Below are positions 1 through 5,335 of a stretch of 10,279 nucleotides of DNA, one piece after another (position 1 is the first letter of the stretch; every line of letters begins with the position of its first letter). The stretch covers positions 1 through 10,279 of the forward strand of contig JALLOP010000049.1 in the NCBI GenBank assembly GCA_027718005.1, in the 5' to 3' direction. The translations under genes and the position numbers were made by a program. Below the pieces are notes generated by a model. The model searched no databases and was not told the DNA's origin. It saw only the letters and a program-made list of their open reading frames with translations. This DNA comes from Patescibacteria group bacterium AH-259-L07 (GTDB lineage Bacteria; Patescibacteriota; Patescibacteriia; UBA2591; UBA6264).

Positions 1-38
1 GGGCGGAAGCCCTATGGAGAACACAGTTCGCGAGCATT

Positions 39-55
39 AGCGAGCGACTATGTTC
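39..55. repeat. 17-bp interspersed repeat, copy 1
   Basis: AGCGAGCGACTATGTTC recurs exactly at 3438-3454. Here it is the right half of an imperfect hairpin: AGAACA at about 19-24 pairs with TGTTCT, with further AGT/ACT and CGC/GCG pairing. It lies in noncoding DNA beyond the terminator of the leftward operon. Function unknown. Confidence 0.6.
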
Positions 56-74
56 TTTAACACCCGCCATAAAT

Positions 75-120
75 ATACAAAAAAATCCTTACTGACATTG
101 GCCAGAAGGATTTTTTGTAT
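75..120 (-). terminator. Intrinsic terminator of the leftward membrane-protein operon
   Basis: ATACAAAAAAATCCTT (75-90) pairs with AAGGATTTTTTGTAT (106-120) around a 15-nt loop, with one extra A. It starts 8 bp past the stop codon of the 100-aa gene. Both arms end in A/T runs, so it could also stop rightward transcription entering the window. Confidence 0.8.
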
Positions 121-128
121 GTTTCATC

Positions 129-431
129 TTAGATAAGTACAAGAAGCGCAGCAATAATTCCTATGATGTTTGTCACCATATCACCAAGTGTATCGGTTTT
201 TCCCAAAGATTTGTCACCTATTTCTTTTGTTAATCCAATGGAAAACGTAGTTAAGGCGGCGACTATAAGGGAGGCAATGTCCGAGACTTTAAACGCCGCT
301 AAAATGGTAAAAAATAGAAATACCAGTGTATAGCTAAATATAATATGAAGAAAATAATCCCATGGGTGGCCGCGTGGAAACGGAAGCGCACGATTAACAG
401 CATTACTGATTTTCTGTATAAATTTTATCAA
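129..431 (-). CDS. Small VanZ/YfiM-like integral membrane protein (100 aa)
   Basis: A TTG start at 429-431 is chosen because an AGGAGG (440-445) sits 8 nt upstream; no ATG fits as well. Three hydrophobic segments are visible, at about residues 26-47, 51-67 and 85-100, so the protein should be membrane-embedded with an amphipathic N-terminus. Polar residues fall at the membrane edges: D25-x3-H29, E70-x2-D73 and D84-x3-N88-x2-G91. That D..H / E..D / D...N..G pattern resembles the VanZ/YfiM class of small membrane proteins, many of which are uncharacterised. It is the second gene of an operon, 17 bp after the 52-aa membrane peptide gene. The family link is from pattern memory and the function is unknown. 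Confidence 0.8.
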   Translation of the reverse strand: MIKFIQKISNAVNRALPFPRGHPWDYFLHIIFSYTLVFLFFTILAAFKVSDIASLIVAALTTFSIGLTKEIGDKSLGKTDTLGDMVTNIIGIIAALLVLI

Positions 432-448
432 TGGTCGTGCCTCCTGTT

Positions 449-607
449 CTATGCTACTGATTTGTTGCCAAGCCTGAAATAAGTATAGGTAATGATGGTG
501 ATCGGGATATAAGCAATTGCACTGATAAACATTGAAAGTAATGCGCCAATTATTGTGATGGTTATCAGAAAATCAGTAAAAACGATGTAACCAATTGATT
601 CTAACAT
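449..607 (-). CDS. Hydrophobic membrane peptide (52 aa)
   Basis: An ATG at 605-607 is preceded by AAAGGAGG with a 5-nt spacer, and the frame runs 52 codons to TAG at 449-451. The protein begins MLESIGYIV and is almost continuously hydrophobic from about residue 7 to 43, probably two short membrane helices or one helical hairpin, with a short polar tail ending NKSVA. It has its own near-consensus promoter at 713-741 and is followed 17 bp later by the 100-aa membrane protein, so the two are probably co-transcribed and may act together. I do not recognise a family. The start signal and lack of interruption make a real gene likely despite its size. Confidence 0.7.
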   Translation of the reverse strand: MLESIGYIVFTDFLITITIIGALLSMFISAIAYIPITIITYTYFRLGNKSVA

Positions 608-641
608 GATTTCCTCCTTTTGTTTCGCCGTAGCTTTTTTA

Positions 642-667
642 CCCGCCGCAGCTTTAGCAAAGGCGGG
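642..667. repeat. CCCGCC/GGCGGG hairpin in a 5' leader
   Basis: CCCGCC (642-647) and GGCGGG (662-667) enclose an inner GCTTTAGC that can fold back on itself. It lies in the roughly 100-nt leader of the 52-aa gene, upstream of its ribosome binding site. Similar GC-rich arms flank the leader of the 232-aa gene (4973-5005), so this looks like an interspersed genomic hairpin. Confidence 0.5.
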
Positions 668-685
668 AGCAAAGGCGGACCTTAT

Positions 686-698
686 TGTTCAACGAACA
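686..698. promoter_or_regulatory. TGTTC-N3-GAACA inverted repeat
   Basis: Five-base arms TGTTC and GAACA are separated by AAC, just downstream of the predicted leftward start point (about 706). The position would suit an operator or leader structure, but arms this short can occur by chance. Confidence 0.25.
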
Positions 699-712
699 CA
701 TTTATGAGATAT

Positions 713-741
713 AGTATATCATATTTATCTGCCCTTGTCAA
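713..741 (-). promoter_or_regulatory. Leftward promoter of the membrane-protein operon
   Basis: Read leftward, TTGACA (736-741), 17 bp and TATACT (713-718). The -10 box sits in a near-palindrome GATATAGTATATC (708-720). The -35 box overlaps the rightward parA -35 box. Confidence 0.75.
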
Positions 742-762
742 GGTGAATGTATGTATTATACT
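735..762 (+). promoter_or_regulatory. parA promoter, predicted leaderless start
   Basis: TTGTCA (735-740), 16 bp and TATACT (757-762). The parA ATG begins only 8 nt after the -10 box, where the transcript should start, and there is no Shine-Dalgarno sequence. The mRNA is therefore probably leaderless. Confidence 0.65.
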
Positions 763-770
763 AAAATAGT

Positions 771-1562
771 ATGAAGCGTCCTAAAATTATTGTCATCTGC
801 AACAGAAAAGGAGGAACAGGTAAGACAAATGTGGCAGTTAATTTAGCTGCCTATCTTTCATATTTTGGTAAAAATATTTTATTACTCGACATTGATCCCC
901 AGGCAAATGCCACTTCAGGACTAGGAATAGGGGAGGATACTCAAGGAATCTACGAAGTATTAAGTCAGCAGATTCCTTTTGTTTCAGCAATGCGAAAAGT
1001 ACGAGAGAATTTATGGTTTGTTCCTGCACAGGGAAATTTAGCTGGTGCTGATATTGAAATGGTAAATACTGAAAACAGAGAGTATCGTTTATCCCAGGCC
1101 TTAAATGAATTCTTACAAGAAAATGAGGCGCAGTATGGCCAGCCAATTGATTTTGTTCTTATTGATACGCCTCCTTCATTAGGACTGTTGACGGTTAATA
1201 GCTTGGTAGCTGCTGATTATACCTTGATTCCTGTTCAAACCGAATACTATGCATTGGAAGGGTTGACTCAACTTATTTCTACTATCCACTTAGTAAAGGA
1301 AAATCTTAAGCCAAGCTTAGATGTTTTAGGAGCTGTGTTAACAATGTATGATACCAGAAGTCGGCTTTCATCAGAGGTTTTTCATGAGGTTCATAAAAAT
1401 TTTCCCTATCGTGTGTTTCGTACCGTAATTCCTCGAAATATATCGTTAGCCGAAGCACCAAGTTTTGGTAAAACCATTTTAGAGTATGCACCAGGATCAA
1501 AAGGTGCAAATGCATATCGGCGATTGGCCAGGGAGTTTCTCTTTCATCAACAGAATGATTAA
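771..1562 (+). CDS. parA: ParA/Soj-family chromosome-partitioning ATPase (263 aa)
   Basis: This is a ParA/MinD-type deviant Walker ATPase, which in known systems binds DNA non-specifically in its ATP form and moves ParB-bound origin regions. The deviant Walker A motif KGGTGKT with its following NLA is at about residues 13-26. DIDPQANAT (about 40-48) is the switch region, and VLIDTPPSLG (about 128-137) is the Walker B region. The length matches a chromosomal Soj without an N-terminal regulatory domain. parB follows on the same strand after an unusually long 183-bp spacer, where these genes commonly abut. No ribosome binding site precedes the ATG, which sits next to the -10 box. Family assignment is secure; chromosomal rather than plasmid role is inferred from context. 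Confidence 0.96.
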   Translation: MKRPKIIVICNRKGGTGKTNVAVNLAAYLSYFGKNILLLDIDPQANATSGLGIGEDTQGIYEVLSQQIPFVSAMRKVRENLWFVPAQGNLAGADIEMVNTENREYRLSQALNEFLQENEAQYGQPIDFVLIDTPPSLGLLTVNSLVAADYTLIPVQTEYYALEGLTQLISTIHLVKENLKPSLDVLGAVLTMYDTRSRLSSEVFHEVHKNFPYRVFRTVIPRNISLAEAPSFGKTILEYAPGSKGANAYRRLAREFLFHQQND

Positions 1563-1595
1563 AAGACGGATTTTTAATCTAGAAATAGACCTTAG

Positions 1596-1675
1596 AATTT
1601 CTAATGTCTAATTATCTAATTCCTAATAAATTTCTAATGCTTAAATTTCTAATGTCTAAAAAATTTTTAGAAATT
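1596..1675. repeat. AT-rich direct and inverted repeats in the parA-parB spacer
   Basis: AATTTCTAATGTCTAA occurs exactly at 1596-1611 and 1644-1659. TTAGAAATT (about 1667-1675) is the inverse of AATTTCTAA, and further AATTAGGA-type variants run on to about 1697. The block could form a cruciform. It resembles interspersed noncoding repeats and does not encode a convincing protein. Confidence 0.6.
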
Positions 1676-1704
1676 AGGATTTTGGAATTAGGAATTGGAG
1701 CGAA

Positions 1705-1733
1705 GCCCCCCACTTGCGTGCAAGTGAGGGGGC
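1705..1733. repeat. Very stable GC-rich hairpin just before parB
   Basis: GCCCCCCACTTGC (1705-1717) pairs with 1720-1733 over 13 base pairs, with one bulged A (1727) and only GT at the tip. It ends 12 nt before the parB ATG and has no T-run, so it is not a standard terminator. It could limit parB translation or stabilise a processed end. CCCCCCACTTG recurs in the inverted repeat at 5169-5244. Confidence 0.7.
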
Positions 1734-1745
1734 GAAGCGACGCTT

Positions 1746-2591
1746 ATGCCATTAGGTCGTGGGCTTGGATCATTGATTCCGCCTAAAATAATTCAAAAAC
1801 AAACTGAGGAAGTAATTGCACAAACGGGCGAGCAGGTTTTACATATTCCTATTCATATAATTTCACCAAATCCAGAACAACCCCGAAAGCACTTTGGCCA
1901 TATGGAAATGGAAGAATTAATGAATTCAATTAAAGAGTATGGCATTATTCAGCCTTTGATTGTAACCAAGATAGGAGAGAACGCGTATCAGATTATTGCC
2001 GGAGAACGGCGGTGGCGTGCAGCTCAAGTCTTAGAACTCGAGACCGTGCCTGCAATTGTTCGCTCAGTTAAAAAAAGCCAAAAATTAGAGCTGTCACTCA
2101 TAGAAAACATTCAAAGAAAAGACCTTAATCCAATGGAGCGCGCCCGTGCCTATAGGCGGCTTATTGATGAATTTAATCTTACCCAAGAACAAGTTGGGAA
2201 AAAATTAGGCAAAGCCCGACCAAGTATTGCAAATACTTTGCGGCTTTTAACCTTAGATGAGGTAATTCAGTCTGCAATTGAACAAGAAAAAATAACAGAA
2301 GGACATGCCAAAGTGTTATTAACCGTTGAAGATGAAGAAAAACAAAAAGCATTACTAAAGCGTATTTTAGGCACAGGACTTACGGTGAGAGAAACTGAAA
2401 AACTCACCAAGGGAAAACGCATAAGGAAAAATATAGAATTAGATCCCCAATTATTAGAATATGAGCAAGAACTTTCACAAGTGTTAGATACAAAAGTAAA
2501 AATTATAAAATATGGAAAAAAATCAAAAATTACTATTGAAGCATACAGTGATAAAGATCTAGAACAAATAATCAAAAAGATAGTGAAATAG
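1746..2591 (+). CDS. parB: ParB/Spo0J-family DNA-binding CTPase (281 aa)
   Basis: ParB proteins load at parS, spread as CTP-dependent clamps and activate ParA. The N-terminal LGRGLGSLIPP (3-13) is the usual ParA-contacting motif. It is followed by the ParB core with PNPEQPRK (41-48), the CTP-site motif AGERRWRA (85-92) and ENIQRKDLNPMERA (120-133). The helix-turn-helix lies at about 145-168 (LTQEQVGKKLG...SIANTLRLL). The last 40 residues should form the dimerisation domain. The start is the first ATG after an in-frame TGA in the spacer hairpin. No Shine-Dalgarno is visible and a strong hairpin lies immediately upstream, so translation may be weak or unusual. I found no canonical parS palindrome (TGTTTCACGTGAAACA) in this window. 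Confidence 0.95.
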   Translation: MPLGRGLGSLIPPKIIQKQTEEVIAQTGEQVLHIPIHIISPNPEQPRKHFGHMEMEELMNSIKEYGIIQPLIVTKIGENAYQIIAGERRWRAAQVLELETVPAIVRSVKKSQKLELSLIENIQRKDLNPMERARAYRRLIDEFNLTQEQVGKKLGKARPSIANTLRLLTLDEVIQSAIEQEKITEGHAKVLLTVEDEEKQKALLKRILGTGLTVRETEKLTKGKRIRKNIELDPQLLEYEQELSQVLDTKVKIIKYGKKSKITIEAYSDKDLEQIIKKIVK

Positions 2592-2630
2592 AAAAAGGGT
2601 AAGTTACGCAAGGTTTACTTACCCTTTTTT
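2592..2630. terminator. Bidirectional terminator between parB and the 223-aa gene
   Basis: AAAAAGGGTAAGT (2592-2604) pairs perfectly with ACTTACCCTTTTT (2617-2629) around the loop TACGCAAGGTTT. It begins right after the parB stop and lies 20 bp from the stop of the convergent gene. Stem and loop are repeated exactly at 5787-5822. Confidence 0.9.
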
Positions 2631-2649
2631 ATTTCCTTGAAAGAAAACG

Positions 2650-3321
2650 TTAGTATATGTAGGCGAGTTGAATATCTGAAATTCTTTTTAGTTCTTGATC
2701 AATGTGATGGTACGCTCCTGTAAAAAGCAACCCAATTTCATTTTCTGGCAATGTCTGATTAATCTGACGGGCTACAAATTCATCTCTTTCTTTAAGAAGT
2801 CGATTTTTCTTCTGTTGATCTGGATCTACTCCTTTTGCTGCTTCATCCCACATCTGTTGTTCTTCTAAAATCAATATGATTGATTCTGTGCCGTGTAGGT
2901 GAGCCCCTTTTTTCAGTAACTTTTCAATAGCCACATATGGCGGCAGCCTCATCTCTATACGATAGTTGATAAGGTCGGACAAGGAGTTCGGCTTTTTAAC
3001 TCTGTGAGGACATGCTGGGCATTGGAGGTAATCATTGTCTATCTCGTCCATAAAAACGGAGCGTTTCTCAGTTTTGGTAAAACAGTTTTTGCAAAGGTAT
3101 TTCTCAACAGGGAGGCCGTCAACATAGATATGGAGCTTTTGGCAAACAGTAGGTGTATTGAATTTTTTTTCAACTACCGTATTTTGAAATCTCTGCCAAA
3201 ATTTATTCACTTTTTCTCTATAAATTTTTTCAGTTTGGTGGCCCAATAGATTTAAAAAAGGTTGCTTCCAGGTGATTTCTTCTGGACTATGGGGTGGCTT
3301 GACATAATACAGCGTTCTCAT
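2650..3321 (-). CDS. Uncharacterised paralogue 1 with inserted zinc ribbon (223 aa)
   Basis: I do not recognise a named family. The protein starts MRTLYYV followed by H11 and E14. A conserved FW (41-42) precedes CQKLHIYVDGL (60-70). Four cysteines at 77, 80, 101 and 104 form a CxxC-x20-CxxC zinc ribbon. After it come KKGAHLHGTE (137-146), a charged helix, ERDEFVARQIN (178-188) and LPENEIGLLFTGAYHH (191-206). The tail shares its layout with the proteins at 3553-4155 and 4261-4959. The motif R-D then GAYHH loosely recalls the TraB/GumN metalloprotease-like C-terminus, but that is a weak guess. There is no signal peptide or membrane segment, so it should be cytosolic. The ATG at 3321 follows AGGAGGG, and the gene has its own promoter and terminator. 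Confidence 0.85.
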   Translation of the reverse strand: MRTLYYVKPPHSPEEITWKQPFLNLLGHQTEKIYREKVNKFWQRFQNTVVEKKFNTPTVCQKLHIYVDGLPVEKYLCKNCFTKTEKRSVFMDEIDNDYLQCPACPHRVKKPNSLSDLINYRIEMRLPPYVAIEKLLKKGAHLHGTESIILILEEQQMWDEAAKGVDPDQQKKNRLLKERDEFVARQINQTLPENEIGLLFTGAYHHIDQELKRISDIQLAYIY

Positions 3322-3360
3322 GTTTCCCTCCTTTTCAAGGAACTTTTCTTCCTATTTTAA

Positions 3361-3389
3361 AGGATACATAATTTTTAAAACATTGTCAA
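3361..3389 (-). promoter_or_regulatory. Promoter of the 223-aa gene
   Basis: Read leftward, TTGACA (3384-3389), 17 bp and TATCCT (3361-3366). Unlike the promoters to its right, it has no TTATCCACA-like box upstream. Confidence 0.65.
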
Positions 3390-3437
3390 TCCACTTCAGG
3401 GTGATATCTTGTTGTATCGGAACTGGGTGAGGGACGG

Positions 3438-3454
3438 AGCGAGCGACTATGTTC
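3438..3454. repeat. 17-bp interspersed repeat, copy 2
   Basis: An exact second copy of the sequence at 39-55, lying in the divergent spacer between two family paralogues and just before the TTATCCCCA box at 3457. Confidence 0.6.
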
Positions 3455-3456
3455 AC

Positions 3457-3502
3457 TTATCCCCAACAAATCCATTGACAAATTTTTGTGGTACGGTATA
3501 CT
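3457..3502 (+). promoter_or_regulatory. Promoter of the 200-aa gene with upstream DnaA-box-like site
   Basis: TTATCCCCA (3457-3465), 9 bp, TTGACA (3475-3480), 16 bp, TATACT (3497-3502). The box differs by one base from the DnaA consensus TTATCCACA. GGTACG occurs on both sides of the -10 box (about 3491 and 3506). Confidence 0.7.
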
Positions 3503-3552
3503 AAAGGTACGTTCTTTATATCGTTAACAGTACAAACAAGAGGAGGTAGGAG

Positions 3553-4155
3553 ATGAGAGAAGTCTACTTTGTCTATATTATCCACCAAGCTATTGAAGAT
3601 TACGGGAAGTTAGGTTCTGCTCTTGCTCAACTTTATATAGCAAAACATGGGCAAAAGGCCTTTGATAAACTACAGAAAAAAATACGCGAGTATTGGGAGC
3701 TTGTGGAAGAAACAATAGATGAAAAGATTCCGAATGTAGAGGGTCTGATTATTTATCAAAACGAGTTTCCTGTAAGTGATCGTGAAAGAGTTTTGGCACA
3801 TCTTGGTGAGATGCTTAAAGATTTTTCTGAAAGTTGCAACTTTAAATTGCTTAAAAAATTACTGGGCAAAGGTGCAATTCTTGAAGGTACAGAAGATGCG
3901 AATTTAGTAATGCGGCAATGGGAGATCGATCTACGCGTTGCTCAAACACCATCTCTAGAAGAGCAGCAACGAATTCGTGATGAAACTGCCGAGCTTACTC
4001 AACAAATAACAAAGAAACGAGATGTATCTATTGCTAAACGAATTAGAGATACCCTTCCTGAAGATGGAAAAGCAATTCTCTTCATCGGCAGAAGGCATGA
4101 TGTCATTGCTGAATTAGCAAAATTTCCAGAAAAATTCTTAGTTACCGATCTTTAA
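3553..4155 (+). CDS. Uncharacterised paralogue 2, without zinc ribbon (200 aa)
   Basis: This protein has the same scaffold as the 223- and 232-aa proteins but lacks the four-cysteine insert. It begins MREVYFVYIIH with H11 and ED at 15-16. Then come a YW-containing helix (47-48), LIIYQNEFPV (65-74, matching LHIYVDGLPV of paralogue 1), GKGAILEGTED (105-115), KRDVSIAKRIRDTLPE (155-170) and ILFIGRRHDVIAEL (175-188). I think related 'MRKIYYVPxIHTxAD' hypothetical proteins occur in other bacteria and archaea, but no function is known to me. If so, this ribbon-free form is probably the ancestral shape. The ATG follows AGAGGAGG with close spacing. The gene stands alone between its promoter and a strong terminator, with an unused ribosome binding site just after its stop codon. 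Confidence 0.85.
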   Translation: MREVYFVYIIHQAIEDYGKLGSALAQLYIAKHGQKAFDKLQKKIREYWELVEETIDEKIPNVEGLIIYQNEFPVSDRERVLAHLGEMLKDFSESCNFKLLKKLLGKGAILEGTEDANLVMRQWEIDLRVAQTPSLEEQQRIRDETAELTQQITKKRDVSIAKRIRDTLPEDGKAILFIGRRHDVIAELAKFPEKFLVTDL

Positions 4156-4167
4156 GATAATCGTACG

Positions 4168-4173
4168 AGGAGG
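4168..4173 (+). promoter_or_regulatory. Orphan Shine-Dalgarno sequence
   Basis: AGGAGG lies 13 bp after the stop codon of the 200-aa gene and is followed by no start codon, only the terminator stem. It looks like the remains of a lost downstream gene of the operon. Confidence 0.4.
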
Positions 4174-4178
4174 AAAAG

Positions 4179-4213
4179 AAAATTTCCCTACGGGTAAACC
4201 ATAGGGAAATTTT
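4179..4213. terminator. Terminator between the 200-aa and 232-aa genes
   Basis: AAAATTTCCCTA (4179-4190) pairs perfectly with TAGGGAAATTTT (4202-4213) around CGGGTAAACCA. The GGGTAAACC core of the loop recurs in the terminator at 5601-5633 although the stems differ. It can act in both directions. Confidence 0.85.
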
Positions 4214-4253
4214 AAGTAACAGTTGTGTTGAAGCCCGACCTCAACAGATTTCA
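4212..4253 (-). pseudogene. Short relic matching the start of the Hsp20 remnant at 5671-5769
   Basis: Read leftward, TGA is followed by codons for NLLR, then diverged codons and a stop at 4212-4214. The DNA matches 5744-5772 at about 25 of 29 positions, including an exact 15-mer (4239-4253). It follows the stop of the 232-aa gene, so that copy appears to have lost an Hsp20-like gene. Too short to call alone; the case rests on the match. Confidence 0.4.
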
Positions 4254-4260
4254 AACGAAT

Positions 4261-4959
4261 TTATTGTCCTCCTTGCAGATATATTACTTTAATATCAGAG
4301 ATTTTTTTCAGCTCTTGATCAACGTGATGGTACGCTCCTGTAAAAAGCAGACCGATTTCATTTTCTGGTAGTGTCCGATTAATCTGTTTGGCAATAAATT
4401 CATCTCGTTGTTTTAATAACAGGTCTTTTTCTTGCTGAGTTGGAGCTATTCCCCTTGTTTGATCCAATCTCTGGATTTCTTGTAAAAGTAATGGTAGTGA
4501 ATCTGTTCCATGAACTATCGCCCCTTTTTCTATTAATTTTTCAATAATCAGATATTGAGGAAGTTTCTCATCTATATTCAGTTTGACCAGTTCGGGTATA
4601 TGGCTTTCTTTTGGCCCAATTCTTCGATCACATTGTGGACATTGTATTTGACCATCTCCTATCTCTTCCATAAAGTATTGTTTTTTTGTTTTTTTAAAGC
4701 ACTCTTTACAGTAATAATTACTCTGTGCTTGCAGTCCGTCAAAATAGATATGGAGCTTCTGGCACGTTTCTGGTGTATTGATCTTGTTGTCAATCATTTC
4801 TTCACGGATTGCTTGCCAAAACTTTTCTACGTTCTCCCGGTAGATTTCTTTCGCTTGAGGGTCGTAATGTTGCTCTTCTCTCTCTAAAACAGGTTGAGCA
4901 GAACTGCCTATTTCCTCCAGACTGTGTAAGGTAATGCTGACATAATACAGTTTTCTCAT
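4261..4959 (-). CDS. Uncharacterised paralogue 3 with inserted zinc ribbon (232 aa)
   Basis: This is the closest relative of the 223-aa protein. It begins MRKLYYVSITLH (H12), has KFW (46-48), CQKLHIYFDGL (66-76) and zinc-ribbon cysteines 84, 87, 107 and 110. Then come EKGAIVHGTD (144-153), KQRDEFIAKQIN (183-194) and LPENEIGLLFTGAYHH (197-212). That last block is identical in paralogue 1, and the DNA there is also very similar, so the duplication is fairly recent. The last codons (YLQGGQ) contain AAGGAGG (4268-4274), which works as no ribosome binding site here but does in the copy upstream of the zinc-ribbon Hsp20 gene. The ATG at 4959 follows AAGGAGG. Function unknown; predicted cytosolic and zinc-binding. 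Confidence 0.85.
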   Translation of the reverse strand: MRKLYYVSITLHSLEEIGSSAQPVLEREEQHYDPQAKEIYRENVEKFWQAIREEMIDNKINTPETCQKLHIYFDGLQAQSNYYCKECFKKTKKQYFMEEIGDGQIQCPQCDRRIGPKESHIPELVKLNIDEKLPQYLIIEKLIEKGAIVHGTDSLPLLLQEIQRLDQTRGIAPTQQEKDLLLKQRDEFIAKQINRTLPENEIGLLFTGAYHHVDQELKKISDIKVIYLQGGQ

Positions 4960-4972
4960 GTTTTTCCTCCTT

Positions 4973-5005
4973 GCCCGCCAAAGTTCCTTCGAAATTTATG
5001 CGGGC
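4973..5005 (-). repeat. GCCCGC/GCGGGC leader hairpin touching the ribosome binding site
   Basis: GCCCGC (4973-4978) pairs with GCGGGC (5000-5005) directly next to AAGGAGG (4966-4972) of the 232-aa gene. Folding could change access to the ribosome binding site. It may also be an interspersed CCCGCC-type repeat. Confidence 0.45.
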
Positions 5006-5012
5006 TTGTTTT

Positions 5013-5044
5013 GGAACGTTAGTAATCCCATTACGTTGCGTTCC
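5013..5044 (-). promoter_or_regulatory. Leader stem-loop of the 232-aa gene
   Basis: GGAACG (5013-5018) pairs with CGTTCC (5039-5044), and GTAAT pairs with ATTAC (5022-5034), around CCC with a small internal loop. With 4973-5005 it gives this transcript a leader of about 107 nt with two hairpins. The leader of the related Hsp20 promoter lacks both. Confidence 0.4.
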
Positions 5045-5101
5045 TCTGAAACGAACGTTTTCCTTATATCTAATAATAAACAATTTTTTAAATGTTGTCA
5101 A
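5045..5101. repeat. Duplicated promoter cassette, copy 1
   Basis: This 57-bp stretch matches 6438-6494 with one difference. It contains the complete leftward promoter and GAAACGAACGTTTTCC downstream of the start point. Similarity stops at both ends, so this is a discrete duplicated block. Confidence 0.9.
5073..5101 (-). promoter_or_regulatory. Promoter of the 232-aa gene
   Basis: Read leftward, TTGACA (5096-5101), 17 bp and TATTAT (5073-5078). In place of the TTATCCACA box found beside the copy at 6466-6494, this promoter has the 12-bp tandem repeats directly upstream. Confidence 0.75.
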
Positions 5102-5108
5102 CCCCGTG

Positions 5109-5144
5109 CACCCCGCGCATCACCCCGCGCATCACCCCGCGCAT
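5109..5144. repeat. Three tandem 12-bp repeats (iteron-like)
   Basis: Three exact copies of CACCCCGCGCAT, preceded by a degenerate partial copy (ACCCCGTG). They lie between an AT-rich tract (about 5061-5100) and two DnaA-box-like sites, an arrangement seen in replication origins. They also abut the -35 box of the 232-aa gene, so an operator role is possible. Confidence 0.8.
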
Positions 5145-5161
5145 CCCGTTGACACCTTGTG

Positions 5162-5170
5162 TTATCCACC
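5162..5170 (+). promoter_or_regulatory. DnaA-box-like site (TTATCCACC)
   Basis: One mismatch to TTATCCACA. It runs directly into the left arm of the 12-bp inverted repeat and is in the same orientation as the exact box at 5245-5253. Confidence 0.45.
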
Positions 5171-5244
5171 CCCCACTTGGGTCCGTGAATAAGGCCCTGA
5201 ATAAAGATGATCTCAATACATCTGTTCATAGTCCAAGTGGGGGG
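5169..5244. repeat. 12-bp perfect inverted repeat with 52-bp loop
   Basis: CCCCCCACTTGG (5169-5180) and CCAAGTGGGGGG (5233-5244) are perfect complements, each adjoining a DnaA-box-like site. The gene-poor region 4960-5335 thus contains, left to right, two leader hairpins, an AT-rich promoter, tandem repeats, this inverted repeat with two boxes, and the winged-helix gene promoter. The loop itself shows nothing recognisable. Confidence 0.75.
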
Positions 5245-5291
5245 TTATCCACAACAGAGCGCTTGACATAAATTTTTAACCTGCCTATAAT
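5245..5291 (+). promoter_or_regulatory. Consensus promoter with exact DnaA box, winged-helix gene
   Basis: TTATCCACA (5245-5253), 9 bp, TTGACA (5263-5268), 17 bp, TATAAT (5286-5291). Both core hexamers and the spacer match the sigma-70 ideal, predicting strong basal transcription unless repressed. Confidence 0.85.
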
Positions 5292-5335
5292 AAAGATGGT
5301 TTTAAGTGTTCTTTTATAACAAGGAGAGAAACAAG

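Noticed and set aside
686..698. LexA/SOS box
   Set aside because: The half-sites face the wrong way (GTTC...GAAC rather than GAAC-N4-GTTC).
1596..1733. Insertion sequence or MITE between parA and parB
   Set aside because: Inverted repeats exist, but no target-site duplication or clear termini could be identified; kept only as repeats.
1604..1786. 60-aa open frame across the parA-parB spacer
   Set aside because: It consists of repeat sequence and the hairpin, lacks a ribosome binding site and overlaps the start of parB in another frame.
5045..5060. Heat-shock CIRCE operator near GAAACGAACGTTTTCC
   Set aside because: It does not match TTAGCACTC-N9-GAGTGCTAA; no CIRCE element was found before any Hsp20 gene.
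5109..5144. CRISPR-like array
   Set aside because: Units are 12 bp with no spacers, only three copies and no cas genes.
4971..5192. 73-aa rightward open frame over the tandem repeats
   Set aside because: Its C-terminal half is the translated 12-bp repeat, there is no ribosome binding site, and it runs opposite through a clear leader and promoter.
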